From Betaproteobacteria bacterium (GTDB taxonomy: Bacteria; Pseudomonadota; Gammaproteobacteria; Burkholderiales; JAEUOS01), in assembly GCA_028292405.1 (NCBI GenBank), contig JAQGMJ010000007.1, positions 1 through 61,195 of the forward strand: 61,195 bases of DNA, given 5' to 3'. The notes below the pieces were generated by a model that did no database searches, was not told the DNA's origin, and saw only the letters and a program-made list of their open reading frames with translations. Positions 53,581-61,195 of the stretch are shown here, one piece after another. The first letter of the stretch is position 1. Every line of letters begins with the position of its first letter. The position numbers and the translations under genes were made by a program.

Positions 53581-54565
53581 ATGACCTCCAGGCAATACGC
53601 CTTTGGCCTCGCCTGCGCGCTGGCCGCAGCCACGCTTCCCGCCGCGCCCGCATTTGCCGAATATCCTGAAAAGCCCGTCACCGTGGTGGTGCCCTTCCCG
53701 GCGGGCGGCCCGAGCGACAAGATCGCGCGCGACCTTGCCGAGGCACTGCACAAGACGCTGAACCAGACGGTGATCGTCGATAACACCGCCGGCGCCGGCG
53801 GCACCATCGGCACGGCGCGGGTGGCGCGTTCCACCGCCGACGGCTACACCCTGCTGGTGCACCACATCGGCCTGGCGACCGCGCCGGTGCTCTACAAGTC
53901 GCTGGGCTACAAGACTGACGACCTGGCCTTTCTCGGGCTGGTCAACGAAGCGCCCTCGACCCTGATCGGCAAGCCGGGGCTGGCGGCGAGCAATTTCGCC
54001 GAGCTGCGCAAATACATCGCCGAGCAGGACGCGAAGATCAACATCGCCAATGCCGGCATCGGCTCGGCTTCGCACCTGTGCGGCCTGATGCTGCAAAGCG
54101 CGCTGAAGAGCCACATGACTTTCGTGCCCTACAAGGGCACCGGCGGCGATGACCGACCTGATCGGCGGCCAGGTCGACCTGATGTGCGAGCAGGCGACCA
54201 ACGCCACGCCGCAGATCGAGGCGAAGAAGGTCAAGGTCTACGGCATCAGCAGCCTGAAGCGCCTGGACCTGGCGGTGCTGGCCGCGGTGCCGACGCTGGC
54301 CGAAAGCGGCCTGCCGGGCTTTTCCGTGACCGTGTGGCACGGCTTCTACGCCCCACGCGGCACCCCGGCGGCAGTGCAGGCGAAGCTCAACACCGCCCTG
54401 CGCGCGGCGCTGAAGGACCCGGAACTGATCAAACGCGAAGAGGCGCTGGGGATTGCGGTGGTGACCGACGAGCGGCTCTCGCCGGCCGGTCACCGCAAGT
54501 TCTTCGACGCCGAATCTGCGCGCTGGACCAAGGTGATCAAGGAAGCGGGCATCCAGCCGGAGTAA
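53581..54565 (+). pseudogene. Bug/TctC-family solute receptor with a frameshift at about 54145-54150
   Basis: Signal peptide (MTSRQYAFGLACALAAATLP, cut near AFA) and the first two thirds (PEKPVTVVVPFPAGGPSDKI, then DNTAGAGGTIGTARVARST) read in one frame to FVPYKGTGG. The rest (MTDLIGGQVDLMCEQATNAT to the stop at 54565) is in the +1 frame, the natural continuation. A one- or two-base indel in the GC-rich GGCACCGGCGGCGATG is enough. Either a real lesion or a consensus error. No TctA/TctB membrane genes accompany it, as is usual for Bug proteins. Confidence 0.82.
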
Positions 54566-54586
54566 GGGACTGGGGGCACCCTGAAC

Positions 54587-54617
54587 AAAAGCCGGATCGA
54601 TGCGATCCGGCTTTTTT
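54587..54617. terminator. Bidirectional intrinsic terminator
   Basis: GCCGGATCG-ATG-CGATCCGGC with A4 before and T6 after, between the two convergent Bug-receptor genes. Confidence 0.9.
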
Positions 54618-54621
54618 GTTT

Positions 54622-55590
54622 TCAGTCCAGCCGCGCGCCGGAGCTTTTCACCACCACCGCCCATTTGCGCACGTCGTCTTCCAGTTGCTTGTGGAAGGTT
54701 TCGGGCGTAGTGATATAAACGTCTGCGCCCTGTTGCCTGAAAAAGGCCTGCACCTCGGCGGTCTTGAGGATCTCGGCGACGTCGGCGTTGATCTTGTTCA
54801 CCACTGCGCGCGGCGTGGCGGCGGGAGCGAGGATGCCCCACCAGGGATTGACGTCGAAGCCGGGGTAGCCGAGCTCGGCCACCGCCGGCACCTCGGGCGC
54901 GGCGCTGTTGCGCTTGCTGCTGGAGACGGCCAGCGCACGCATCTTGCCGCTGCGCACGTTCTGGATCACGGAGGGTACGCTGGCGAAGGCGGTGTCGATC
55001 TGCCCGCCCATCACGTCGGTCATGGCGGCGGCGACCGCCTTGTAGGGCACGTGGACCATGCTGACGCCGGTTTCGGTCTTCAGCATTTCGCCCAGCAGGT
55101 GGTTGATCGATCCGTTGCCCGACGATCCGTAGGTGATGGCGCCGGGGTTGGCGCGGGCGTAGGCGATCAGGTCCTTGAAATTCTGCGCCGGTGCCTTCGG
55201 GCCGGAAACGAAAAAGAACGGCGTCACGGCCAGCGTCGCGGTGGGGGCGAAATCCTTTACCGAGTCAAAGGGAATCTTGGCGTACAGGCTCTGGTTCACC
55301 GCCTGCGAGCCGGCGTAGGTGAGCAGCAGGGTGTAGCCGTCGGGCGGCGCCTTGGCGACGAGGTCGGTGCCGATCACCCCGGCCGCGCCGGCGTGGTTTT
55401 CCACCACCACCGGCTGGGCCCAGCGGGTGCTGAGCTTCAGGCCGATCATGCGGGCGAAAATGTCGGTGGCGCCGCCGGCGCCTTGCGGCACGATCATGCG
55501 TACCGCTTTGGCGGGATAGGTTTGCGCAGACGTTGCCGAGGCGAGCAGGGAGGTGAAGAGGAAAATAAGAATGCGTTGCGGCAAAGACAT
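54622..55590 (-). CDS. Bug/TctC-family periplasmic solute-binding protein
   Basis: 322 residues from ATG 55590; a longer in-frame start at 55836 has no signal peptide. Signal peptide MSLPQRILIFLFTSLLASAT, then AQTYP. Hallmarks: VRMIVPQGAGGATDIFARMI, VENHAGAAGVIGTDLVAKAP and YKAVAAAMTDVMGGQIDTAF. Binds carboxylates (aspartate, nicotinate-like or aromatic acids in known cases). Intact, unlike the facing copy. Stands alone. Confidence 0.88.
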   Translation of the reverse strand: MSLPQRILIFLFTSLLASATSAQTYPAKAVRMIVPQGAGGATDIFARMIGLKLSTRWAQPVVVENHAGAAGVIGTDLVAKAPPDGYTLLLTYAGSQAVNQSLYAKIPFDSVKDFAPTATLAVTPFFFVSGPKAPAQNFKDLIAYARANPGAITYGSSGNGSINHLLGEMLKTETGVSMVHVPYKAVAAAMTDVMGGQIDTAFASVPSVIQNVRSGKMRALAVSSSKRNSAAPEVPAVAELGYPGFDVNPWWGILAPAATPRAVVNKINADVAEILKTAEVQAFFRQQGADVYITTPETFHKQLEDDVRKWAVVVKSSGARLD

Positions 55591-55651
55591 ATAGGGGCCT
55601 CTTGAGAACGGCCGTATTATGAAACCAATCGGGCACGGCAGAGCAAGCGCC

Positions 55652-56809
55652 TCAGTTGCTGCCGGCTCCAGGCGAGATACCCAGCACGCGCTCCACGTAC
55701 TCGCGTTTTTCTTCGCAGCGCTTTTCCTCCCAGCAGGAACGGTACACCAGCGTGGTCTTGTCGTCGTGGCTGATGGTGATCTCGTAAGGACGGTGCTGCA
55801 ATTGCGTGTGCACATAAGTAGCGAATGCTTCGGCAAAATCGTCCCATGGGTTGGTTGCGGCGTAAAGCGTGGCGAAATTCGTCCGTTGCAGGTCGCGATA
55901 GATCGGGTCCATGGTGTTGCTGTTTAGCATCGGCCGCCAGTGGTAGTAGACCAGATGGCGCATTGCGAAGTCCCGCTCGCGCAGGAATTCGATGGCGTTG
56001 TCGGGCGTATTGCGCCAGGAGAGTCGCGAGAAGGGATAGGCGTCAAGCGCGGGCAGGTGCTGGTCGGCGGTTTCCTGTGAGGGTGGGCCGATGTCGGTGC
56101 CATTGACCAGGATGTGGCCGATCTCGTGTAGCAGCAGGAATTCCAGCGCTCGCGCGCGTGTGTTTTCGCCGGGACGCTCGATTTGCGCGCTCAGCTTCCA
56201 TCGGACACCGGACTCGAAGGGCTCGTTTTCCTTCCAGGTCAGCCACTCGTTGGCGCCGCCCTCGGCGAAGTCGTATGCGTCGACCACGATGAAACCTTTG
56301 ACCGGGACGCCATGTTCGTCGTTGATGCTCAGGGCCATGCCGGAGAAATTGCCGTACTGGACCAGCATGATGCCGGCGACCTTGTCGTCGGCCGCGCGCC
56401 GGACTGCGGCAGGCAGAGCGGCGATGGCCGCGTCGAGGTCGCGCCTGAAGCCGGCGTCGGGAATGTAGGCTTTCGACCTTTCGTTCCATCCGGCGCGGCT
56501 GCTGCTGATGTGGATATAGTCCATCATTACCGGGTCGGGCGTGCTGACGCGCTGCTGCAATGGTAGGGAGGGCATCCGGTTCCAGTATTCCAGCCGGCGC
56601 ACGACCTGCGCGTTATGCCAAAGATATTCTTCCGCTGCGCGCGGGATAAAGAGACAAGCGAGTATCAGGGCGAGCAGGACGAGTACGCCGACCAGCACTC
56701 GCCGGTGGCGGCGCGGCGGATGTTCCGCGAGAAGGCGCGGCGCCAGCGCGCGCTGGGTCGCGTAGCGATCGATTGCCGGCGCGGCGGGAGGAGACCAATA
56801 CCACTTCAT
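55652..56809 (-). CDS. Membrane-anchored putative zinc metalloprotease (HExxH)
   Basis: 385 residues from ATG 56809 (GGGAGGAGA further upstream). A single membrane helix at about 40-58 (VLVGVLVLLALILACLFIP), then a periplasmic domain. HEIGH in EFLLLHEIGHILVN (about 230-243) is a gluzincin-like zinc site; a glutamate or histidine in DDFAEAFATYVHTQ (about 330-343) is the likely third ligand. No known peptidase family was recognised. Its substrate is unknown. Confidence 0.65.
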   Translation of the reverse strand: MKWYWSPPAAPAIDRYATQRALAPRLLAEHPPRRHRRVLVGVLVLLALILACLFIPRAAEEYLWHNAQVVRRLEYWNRMPSLPLQQRVSTPDPVMMDYIHISSSRAGWNERSKAYIPDAGFRRDLDAAIAALPAAVRRAADDKVAGIMLVQYGNFSGMALSINDEHGVPVKGFIVVDAYDFAEGGANEWLTWKENEPFESGVRWKLSAQIERPGENTRARALEFLLLHEIGHILVNGTDIGPPSQETADQHLPALDAYPFSRLSWRNTPDNAIEFLRERDFAMRHLVYYHWRPMLNSNTMDPIYRDLQRTNFATLYAATNPWDDFAEAFATYVHTQLQHRPYEITISHDDKTTLVYRSCWEEKRCEEKREYVERVLGISPGAGSN

Positions 56810-56948
56810 GCTTTCAGTTTTTCTTCGGCTGTTACGGCTGGAAACTGCGAGCCAGTGTGGCACGGAAAAAACTGCACGAAGCGGGATGGACTGTGTTTTT
56901 TGCCTGTTTTGTGCGCTAGTTCACGAAATCCGCCGATGCTCGCGCGGC

Positions 56949-57437
56949 TTAGCTGACGGCACAGACTTTCGCCTGCGCCAGTTGCGCGAGGTCCGCGGGC
57001 GCGATACGGAACATGGTGTTGGGATGCCCGGCCGCCGGAAACACTTCGGCGAAGCGCATCAGGTCTTCGTCCATCAACGTGATGGCGGGCGCGAGATGTC
57101 CGAGAGGGGAGACGCCGCCGATGGAAAAGCCGGTGCGTTCTTTCACGAAGTCGGCGTCGGCCTTGCCGATTTTTTCGCCGATTTCCTCGACCACGCGTTT
57201 TTCGTTGACGCGGTTGGCGCCGCTGGTGACAACGAGGACGACGCGGTCGGTGTCTTTGGAGCGGAAGATGATGGACTTGGCGATTTGCGCGAGTTCGCAG
57301 TTGAGGACGCGCGCGGCTTCGGCGGCGGAGTGGGCCGGCTCTTCGGTGATGACGATTTCGGCGCCGTGGCCGTCGAGGATGGCGGCGACGCGCATCACGC
57401 TGGGGTTGGCGCGGATGGATTGTTCTTTTGGGGTCAT
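56949..57437 (-). CDS. YbaK/ProX-type aminoacyl-tRNA deacylase domain protein
   Basis: 162 residues. AQIAKSIIFRSKDTDRVVLV, then TSGANRVNEKRVVEEIGEKI (K.. of the active site) and GFSIGGVSPLGHL with ITLMDEDL are typical of the YbaK/EbsC family, which removes wrongly attached amino acids (Cys or Ala) from tRNA-Pro and others. Free-standing form. Confidence 0.9.
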   Translation of the reverse strand: MTPKEQSIRANPSVMRVAAILDGHGAEIVITEEPAHSAAEAARVLNCELAQIAKSIIFRSKDTDRVVLVVTSGANRVNEKRVVEEIGEKIGKADADFVKERTGFSIGGVSPLGHLAPAITLMDEDLMRFAEVFPAAGHPNTMFRIAPADLAQLAQAKVCAVS

Positions 57438-57550
57438 GGGGAAATCTGATTTTTTGTTTTTGGTTTGCCGCCGCCGTTCGCACCCCGCTTGTCGAATACG
57501 TGTGGACCACCGAGGGTCACACGCCCTGCCCTAAGGGCCTTACTTCGGGC

Positions 57551-57573
57551 GTCGACAGGCTCAGGGCGAACGG
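57551..57573. repeat. REP-like extragenic element
   Basis: GTCGACAGGCTCAGGGCGAA and the next three bases match a motif often scattered between genes in betaproteobacteria. Only one copy is in this window, so it is recalled from general knowledge rather than shown as repeated here. Confidence 0.35.
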
Positions 57574-57602
57574 GGGGAGGGTGGCGATGCTTCGCGATGG
57601 CC

Positions 57603-60269
57603 TTATACGGCGAGGGACTTGGTGACCACTTCGTAGGTGTCCTTGGACAAACCGCTCTTGGCGGCGATGCCTTCGAGCGCGGTCTTGAGCATGGCCTGGC
57701 GTTTCGGTTCGAGCTTTTTCCAGCTTGACGCCGCGCGCGCGAGGCGGGCGGCGACTTGCGGGTTGATGGCGTCGAGTTCGACCACGCGCTCGGCCCAGAA
57801 GGCGTAGCCGGAGCCGTCGGCGGCGTGGAAGCAGGCGGGGTTGGCGCAGAAGGCGCCGATCAGGGAGCGGACCTTGTTCGGGTTCTTGATCGAGAAGGCT
57901 TCGTGGGCCATTAGCGCTTTCACCTGCGCCAGCGTGCCGGCGCCGCGTGCGCCGGCCTGCAGGGCCAGCCACTTGTCGACCACCAGGGCCTGGTCCTTGA
58001 ACTGGTCGTAAAAGGCGGCGAGTGCATGGGTGCGCTCGGGGCCGTCGATCAGCATCAGGGCGCCGATGGCGTTCATGCGGTCGGTCATGTTGGTGGCGGC
58101 TTCGAAGCTCCCTGCGGTGAGTTGCACGTCGGCCTTTTCGCCGAGTTCCAGCAGCAGGGCGAGCACCAGGCCTTGCAGGCCGCGTTTGCCTGCGGGCACC
58201 GGGCCGGGCGAGTAGGGGCCTTTGACCACATTGGCCTGGTAGACCTTGTGCAGGTCGGCCTTGAGCTTTTGCGCCAGGGTGCGGCGCATGAAGACGCGCG
58301 CGGCGTGGATGGCTTGCGGGTCGACGTTGTTGCCGATCTGCTCGAAGAGGTAGCCTTCGGTGGGCAGCATCAGGGCTTCGGTCTTGAAGGCGGCGTCCAG
58401 TTTCGGGTCGGTGAGCACCTGGCGGAAGGCGCTGACGGCGGCGGGCGGCAGCGTCAGGGTCTCGCCGGCGGCAGCCTGGTGCGTGAGGTCGATCAGGATG
58501 CGCAGGAACAGGCGCTGGCCGGCTTCCCAGCGGTTGAAATCGTCGCGGTCGTGGGTGAGGAGGAAAGCGAGGTCGGCATTGCTGTAGTCGTAGTCGAGAA
58601 TCACCGGGGCGGAGAAGCCGCGCAGCAGCGAGGGCACCGGCCTGGCTTTGATGTTCTGGAACACGAAGACGTTGTCGACGCCGCTGGCCAGGAGGGTGGC
58701 GGAGGTCCCCTTGGCGAATTTCTCGCCGGTCAGTTGCAGGGGGATCTCCAGGCCCTTGGCATCGATGAGGCCGAGGGTGAAGGGGATGACGAAGGGCTTT
58801 TTCTCTTCCTGGCCCGGCGTCGGCGGGCAGGACTGGCGGATGCGCAGGGTATAGGTTTGCGCCTTGGCGTCGAATTCGCCGGTGACTGCGAGACGCGGGG
58901 TGCCGGCCTGGCTGTACCAGCGCGGGAACTGGGCGCGTTCGGTGTCCGACAGCACGCCGGGGTTGGCGTCGACCATGGCGGCGAAAAAGTCATCAGTAGT
59001 GACGGCCTGGCCGTCGTGGCGCTTGAAGTAGAGGTCCATGCCGGCGCGAAAGCCCTTGCGGCCGAACATGGTCTGGTACATGCGAACGACCTCGGCGCCC
59101 TTCTCGTAAATGGTGACCGTGTAAAAGTTGCTGATCTCCATGTAAGAATCGGGTCTGACGGGGTGCGCCATGGGTCCCGCGTCCTCGGCGAATTGCACGC
59201 TGCGCAGCAAACGCACGTCACCAATGCGGCGCACCGCGCGCCCGCCTTCGGTGCCGGTCATGTCCATCGAGAACTCCTGGTCGCGAAAGACGGTTAGCCC
59301 CTCCTTGAGCGACAACTGGAACCAGTCGCGGCAGGTGACGCGATTGCCAGTCCAGTTGTGGAAGTATTCATGGGCGATGACGGACTCGATGCCATCGTAA
59401 TCACCGTCGGTGGCGGTGTGCTCGTCGGCCAGTACGAACTTGGTGTTGAAGACGTTCAGGCCCTTGTTCTCCATCGCGCCCATGTTGAAATCGGAGGTGG
59501 CGACGATCATGTACTGGTCGAGGTCGAGCTCCAGGCCGAAACGCTTTTCGTCCCAGCGGATCGACTTGACCAGCGAGTCCATCGCGTGTTGGGTTTTCGA
59601 CAGGTCGCGCGGTTCTACATATACCTGCAGGAGTTTCTTTTTGCCGCTGGCTGATTTGATGGTCTGCTCGATGCACTCGAGCTTGCCGGCGACAAGCGCG
59701 AACAGGTAGGCGGGCTTCTTGAACGGGTCGACCCACTTGGCGAGGTGGCGGCCAGCCTCGAGGTCGCGGCGCTCGACGCAGTTGCCGTTCGACAGCATCA
59801 CCGGCGTGGCGGCCTTGTCGCCGACGACGGTGACGGTGAAGCGGCTCATCACGTCGGGGCGGTCGGGGAAGTAGGTGATCTTGCGAAAGCCCTCGGCTTC
59901 GCATTGGGTGAAGTAGTTGCCGTTGGAGGCGTATAGACCCATCAATGACGTATTTTTGACAGGTGACGTGCGGGTGACAATCTCCAGGGTGAACTTTTCC
60001 GGCGTGGCGGGGATCGTAAGGTGTCCTGCATCGACGCTGTATTGCGCTGGGGTCAGCGCTTTTCCGTCGAGAGTGACGCTTTCAAGAATCAATTCCTGAC
60101 CATCGAGCACCAGGGGGGCGTCGCCGGCAGGATCGCGCTGCAGGGTGAGAAGGCTGCTGACGCGGGTGGCCTCCGGGTCCAGTTCGAAGCGCAGTTCGAC
60201 CGTTTCGATGCGGTGGCTGAACGGCCGGTAATCCTTCAGGAGGATGGTCTGTGGGAGAGCTTGGTCCAT
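57603..60269 (-). CDS. pepN: Aminopeptidase N (M1 family)
   Basis: 888 residues (E. coli PepN 870). GAMEN exopeptidase motif at 264-268, zinc site HEYFHNW at 300-306 with E323 in LKEGLTVF as third ligand. The helical C-terminal domain is complete (RSLIGAFCANPACFHAADGS region). A soluble broad-specificity aminopeptidase that finishes peptide breakdown. Start ATG 60269 gives MDQALPQTIL. Conserved single-copy gene. Confidence 0.95.
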   Translation of the reverse strand: MDQALPQTILLKDYRPFSHRIETVELRFELDPEATRVSSLLTLQRDPAGDAPLVLDGQELILESVTLDGKALTPAQYSVDAGHLTIPATPEKFTLEIVTRTSPVKNTSLMGLYASNGNYFTQCEAEGFRKITYFPDRPDVMSRFTVTVVGDKAATPVMLSNGNCVERRDLEAGRHLAKWVDPFKKPAYLFALVAGKLECIEQTIKSASGKKKLLQVYVEPRDLSKTQHAMDSLVKSIRWDEKRFGLELDLDQYMIVATSDFNMGAMENKGLNVFNTKFVLADEHTATDGDYDGIESVIAHEYFHNWTGNRVTCRDWFQLSLKEGLTVFRDQEFSMDMTGTEGGRAVRRIGDVRLLRSVQFAEDAGPMAHPVRPDSYMEISNFYTVTIYEKGAEVVRMYQTMFGRKGFRAGMDLYFKRHDGQAVTTDDFFAAMVDANPGVLSDTERAQFPRWYSQAGTPRLAVTGEFDAKAQTYTLRIRQSCPPTPGQEEKKPFVIPFTLGLIDAKGLEIPLQLTGEKFAKGTSATLLASGVDNVFVFQNIKARPVPSLLRGFSAPVILDYDYSNADLAFLLTHDRDDFNRWEAGQRLFLRILIDLTHQAAAGETLTLPPAAVSAFRQVLTDPKLDAAFKTEALMLPTEGYLFEQIGNNVDPQAIHAARVFMRRTLAQKLKADLHKVYQANVVKGPYSPGPVPAGKRGLQGLVLALLLELGEKADVQLTAGSFEAATNMTDRMNAIGALMLIDGPERTHALAAFYDQFKDQALVVDKWLALQAGARGAGTLAQVKALMAHEAFSIKNPNKVRSLIGAFCANPACFHAADGSGYAFWAERVVELDAINPQVAARLARAASSWKKLEPKRQAMLKTALEGIAAKSGLSKDTYEVVTKSLAV

Positions 60270-60575
60270 GTCTGGTTTTTGCCGATGACGAAGAAAATGG
60301 GGTCTGGCCGGGCGGCCAACAGGCCGTGCCGGCGGCTTGGCACAAAGGTCGCTTTGAATAGCCGGCTGGAAAGATAAAAAGTGTCAAATTTGCCGGGAAA
60401 CAGGATTTTAGGCCGGTTTCCCTCGATTTGGTTTTCGCAATTTAGCGTAAACCTGCATGACGGCACGTTTATAGATGTTTAGAATGAGAGCAATTCCGCT
60501 CGCAGAATAAATGATAAAGAGTATTGGATGAGTCCAAGGACTTCCCGGTGGTACGATGCCGTCCCTGAAATCGCC
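60270..60575. other. Intergenic between divergent pepN and the FimV-like gene
   Basis: About 300 bases, moderately AT-rich near 60420-60540. Open frames on the minus strand lack family features. It holds the promoters of both flanking genes; no clear palindrome. Confidence 0.45.
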
Positions 60576-61195
60576 ATGATATTGGCAAGTTTCAGGGGAA
60601 GGCTCGGGTGCCGCGTCAGCGGGTTCGATCGCGGGCAATCCAAACAATCCTTTGCCTTGGGGCAAGATAGGTCCGGAATTAAGCAATTGTCATACTTTTT
60701 GCTGCGCGCTGGCGTGCTGGCGGGGGCCATGGGCCTGGCCGGCGCCGCCCATGCGCTTTCGCTCGGCGAACTGAGCATACGCTCGGGCCTGGGCGAGGCC
60801 TTTTACGGCACCGTGCGCTATGTGACGCCGCGCGGCGACGATGTCGTGCCCCTGTGCATCCGCACCCGCGGCAGCGCCGGCGCGGCGCAGGCCAGCGGCG
60901 TGCCTGACCTGCCCGACCCGCGCATCGAGGTGCAACCGGAAGTGGGCGGCGGCGTCATCATCATCCGCACTTCGCGCGGGGTCGAGGAGCCGCTGATGCG
61001 GCTGAGCCTCGCAGTCAATTGCGGCCCGACGACGACGATGAACCGCGAATACATCATCGCGCTCGACCCGCCGCGCACCGACGCGCCGCCCCTGCGCGGC
61101 GCCTATGGCGCGCCCGAGCGCAATCCGGCCAATCCGCCCGCCGCGGTCAACGCACCGGGCCGCGCCGGCGGACTGGCAGCCGCTCCCCCCGGCAT
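60576..61195 (+). CDS. FimV-family protein, N-terminal part (continues beyond the window)
   Basis: The frame is open from ATG 60576 to the window end. A more likely start is TTG 60687, which gives a normal signal peptide (LRAGVLAGAMGLAGAAHA). The mature N-terminus LSLGELSIRSGLGEAFYGTV is the FimV N-terminal pattern (periplasmic domain that links to peptidoglycan before LysM). Later text (IEVQPEVGGGVIIIRTSRGV, MRLSLAVNCG, YIIALDPPRT) continues the same domain. Usually assists type IV pili and polar assembly. Start not settled. Confidence 0.72.
   Translation, partial: MILASFRGRLGCRVSGFDRGQSKQSFALGQDRSGIKQLSYFLLRAGVLAGAMGLAGAAHALSLGELSIRSGLGEAFYGTVRYVTPRGDDVVPLCIRTRGSAGAAQASGVPDLPDPRIEVQPEVGGGVIIIRTSRGVEEPLMRLSLAVNCGPTTTMNREYIIALDPPRTDAPPLRGAYGAPERNPANPPAAVNAPGRAGGLAAAPPG

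Noticed and set aside
55591..55836. Upstream extension of the minus-strand Bug receptor
   Set aside because: It would bury the signal peptide; the start at 55590 restores a standard secreted receptor.

Overview
The window is GC-rich (about 65%) and its gene content points to a betaproteobacterium, most likely Burkholderiales. Reasons: Bug/TctC-type solute receptors, a FimV-family protein, PagL, a homodimeric pyruvate-dehydrogenase-type E1, repeated molybdenum hydroxylase cassettes and Liv-type ABC transport linked to aromatic catabolism. The assignment is inferred from gene content only.

Layout. (1) 1-2500, accessory: the end of an IS30-like element sits inside the 21-residue repeats of a phage terminase small-subunit gene (minus strand), followed by small orphan genes. 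(2) 2526-6390: a DUF3995 membrane protein (apparently frameshifted), an Lrp/AsnC regulator and a divergent E1 dehydrogenase, an arrangement like mdeR-mdeB (2-oxobutyrate dehydrogenase). (3) 6617-29268, catabolic: a type II CoxLMS hydroxylase with a CoxG-like protein and a LysR; a HyuA/HyuB pair whose HyuB carries a C-terminal zinc ribbon; NIPSNAP and SDR proteins; a second, differently ordered molybdenum hydroxylase (M-S-L); an alpha/beta hydrolase; a luciferase-like monooxygenase; a polysaccharide-deacetylase-like hydrolase; a TDT carrier; then ClC channel-MarR facing a DHPH-like FAD monooxygenase across a perfect palindrome. (4) 29662-37406: LivHMGF without a binding protein, TetR, cupin, Gfo/Idh, a 3-hydroxyisobutyrate-dehydrogenase-like protein and GlcG. 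Together these look like uptake and stepwise oxidation of a ring compound, plausibly an N-heteroaromatic; the substrate cannot be read from sequence.

(5) 37540-39987: a five-gene minus-strand operon (winged-helix-like protein, Arf/CvnD-like GTPase, three Roadblock/LC7 proteins) that resembles an actinobacterial conservon without its sensor kinase. (6) 39988-46823: an AT-richer gap, then GntR with a palindromic operator, an EctD/PhyH-like dioxygenase, a SAF-domain dehydrogenase, DUF2252 and a GMC oxidoreductase, ending in five tandem terminator-like repeats.

(7) 46982-61195, mostly housekeeping or envelope: a glycine-zipper lipoprotein, a small secreted protein, MOSC, ketopantoate-reductase-like, an orphan pilin 3' fragment, PfpI, a lipoprotein, YbhB, PagL, two Bug receptors (one frameshifted), a membrane zincin, YbaK, PepN and the start of a FimV-family gene cut by the window end. 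No rRNA, tRNA or CRISPR array was seen. Many long antisense open frames exist but are GC-driven shadows of real genes.
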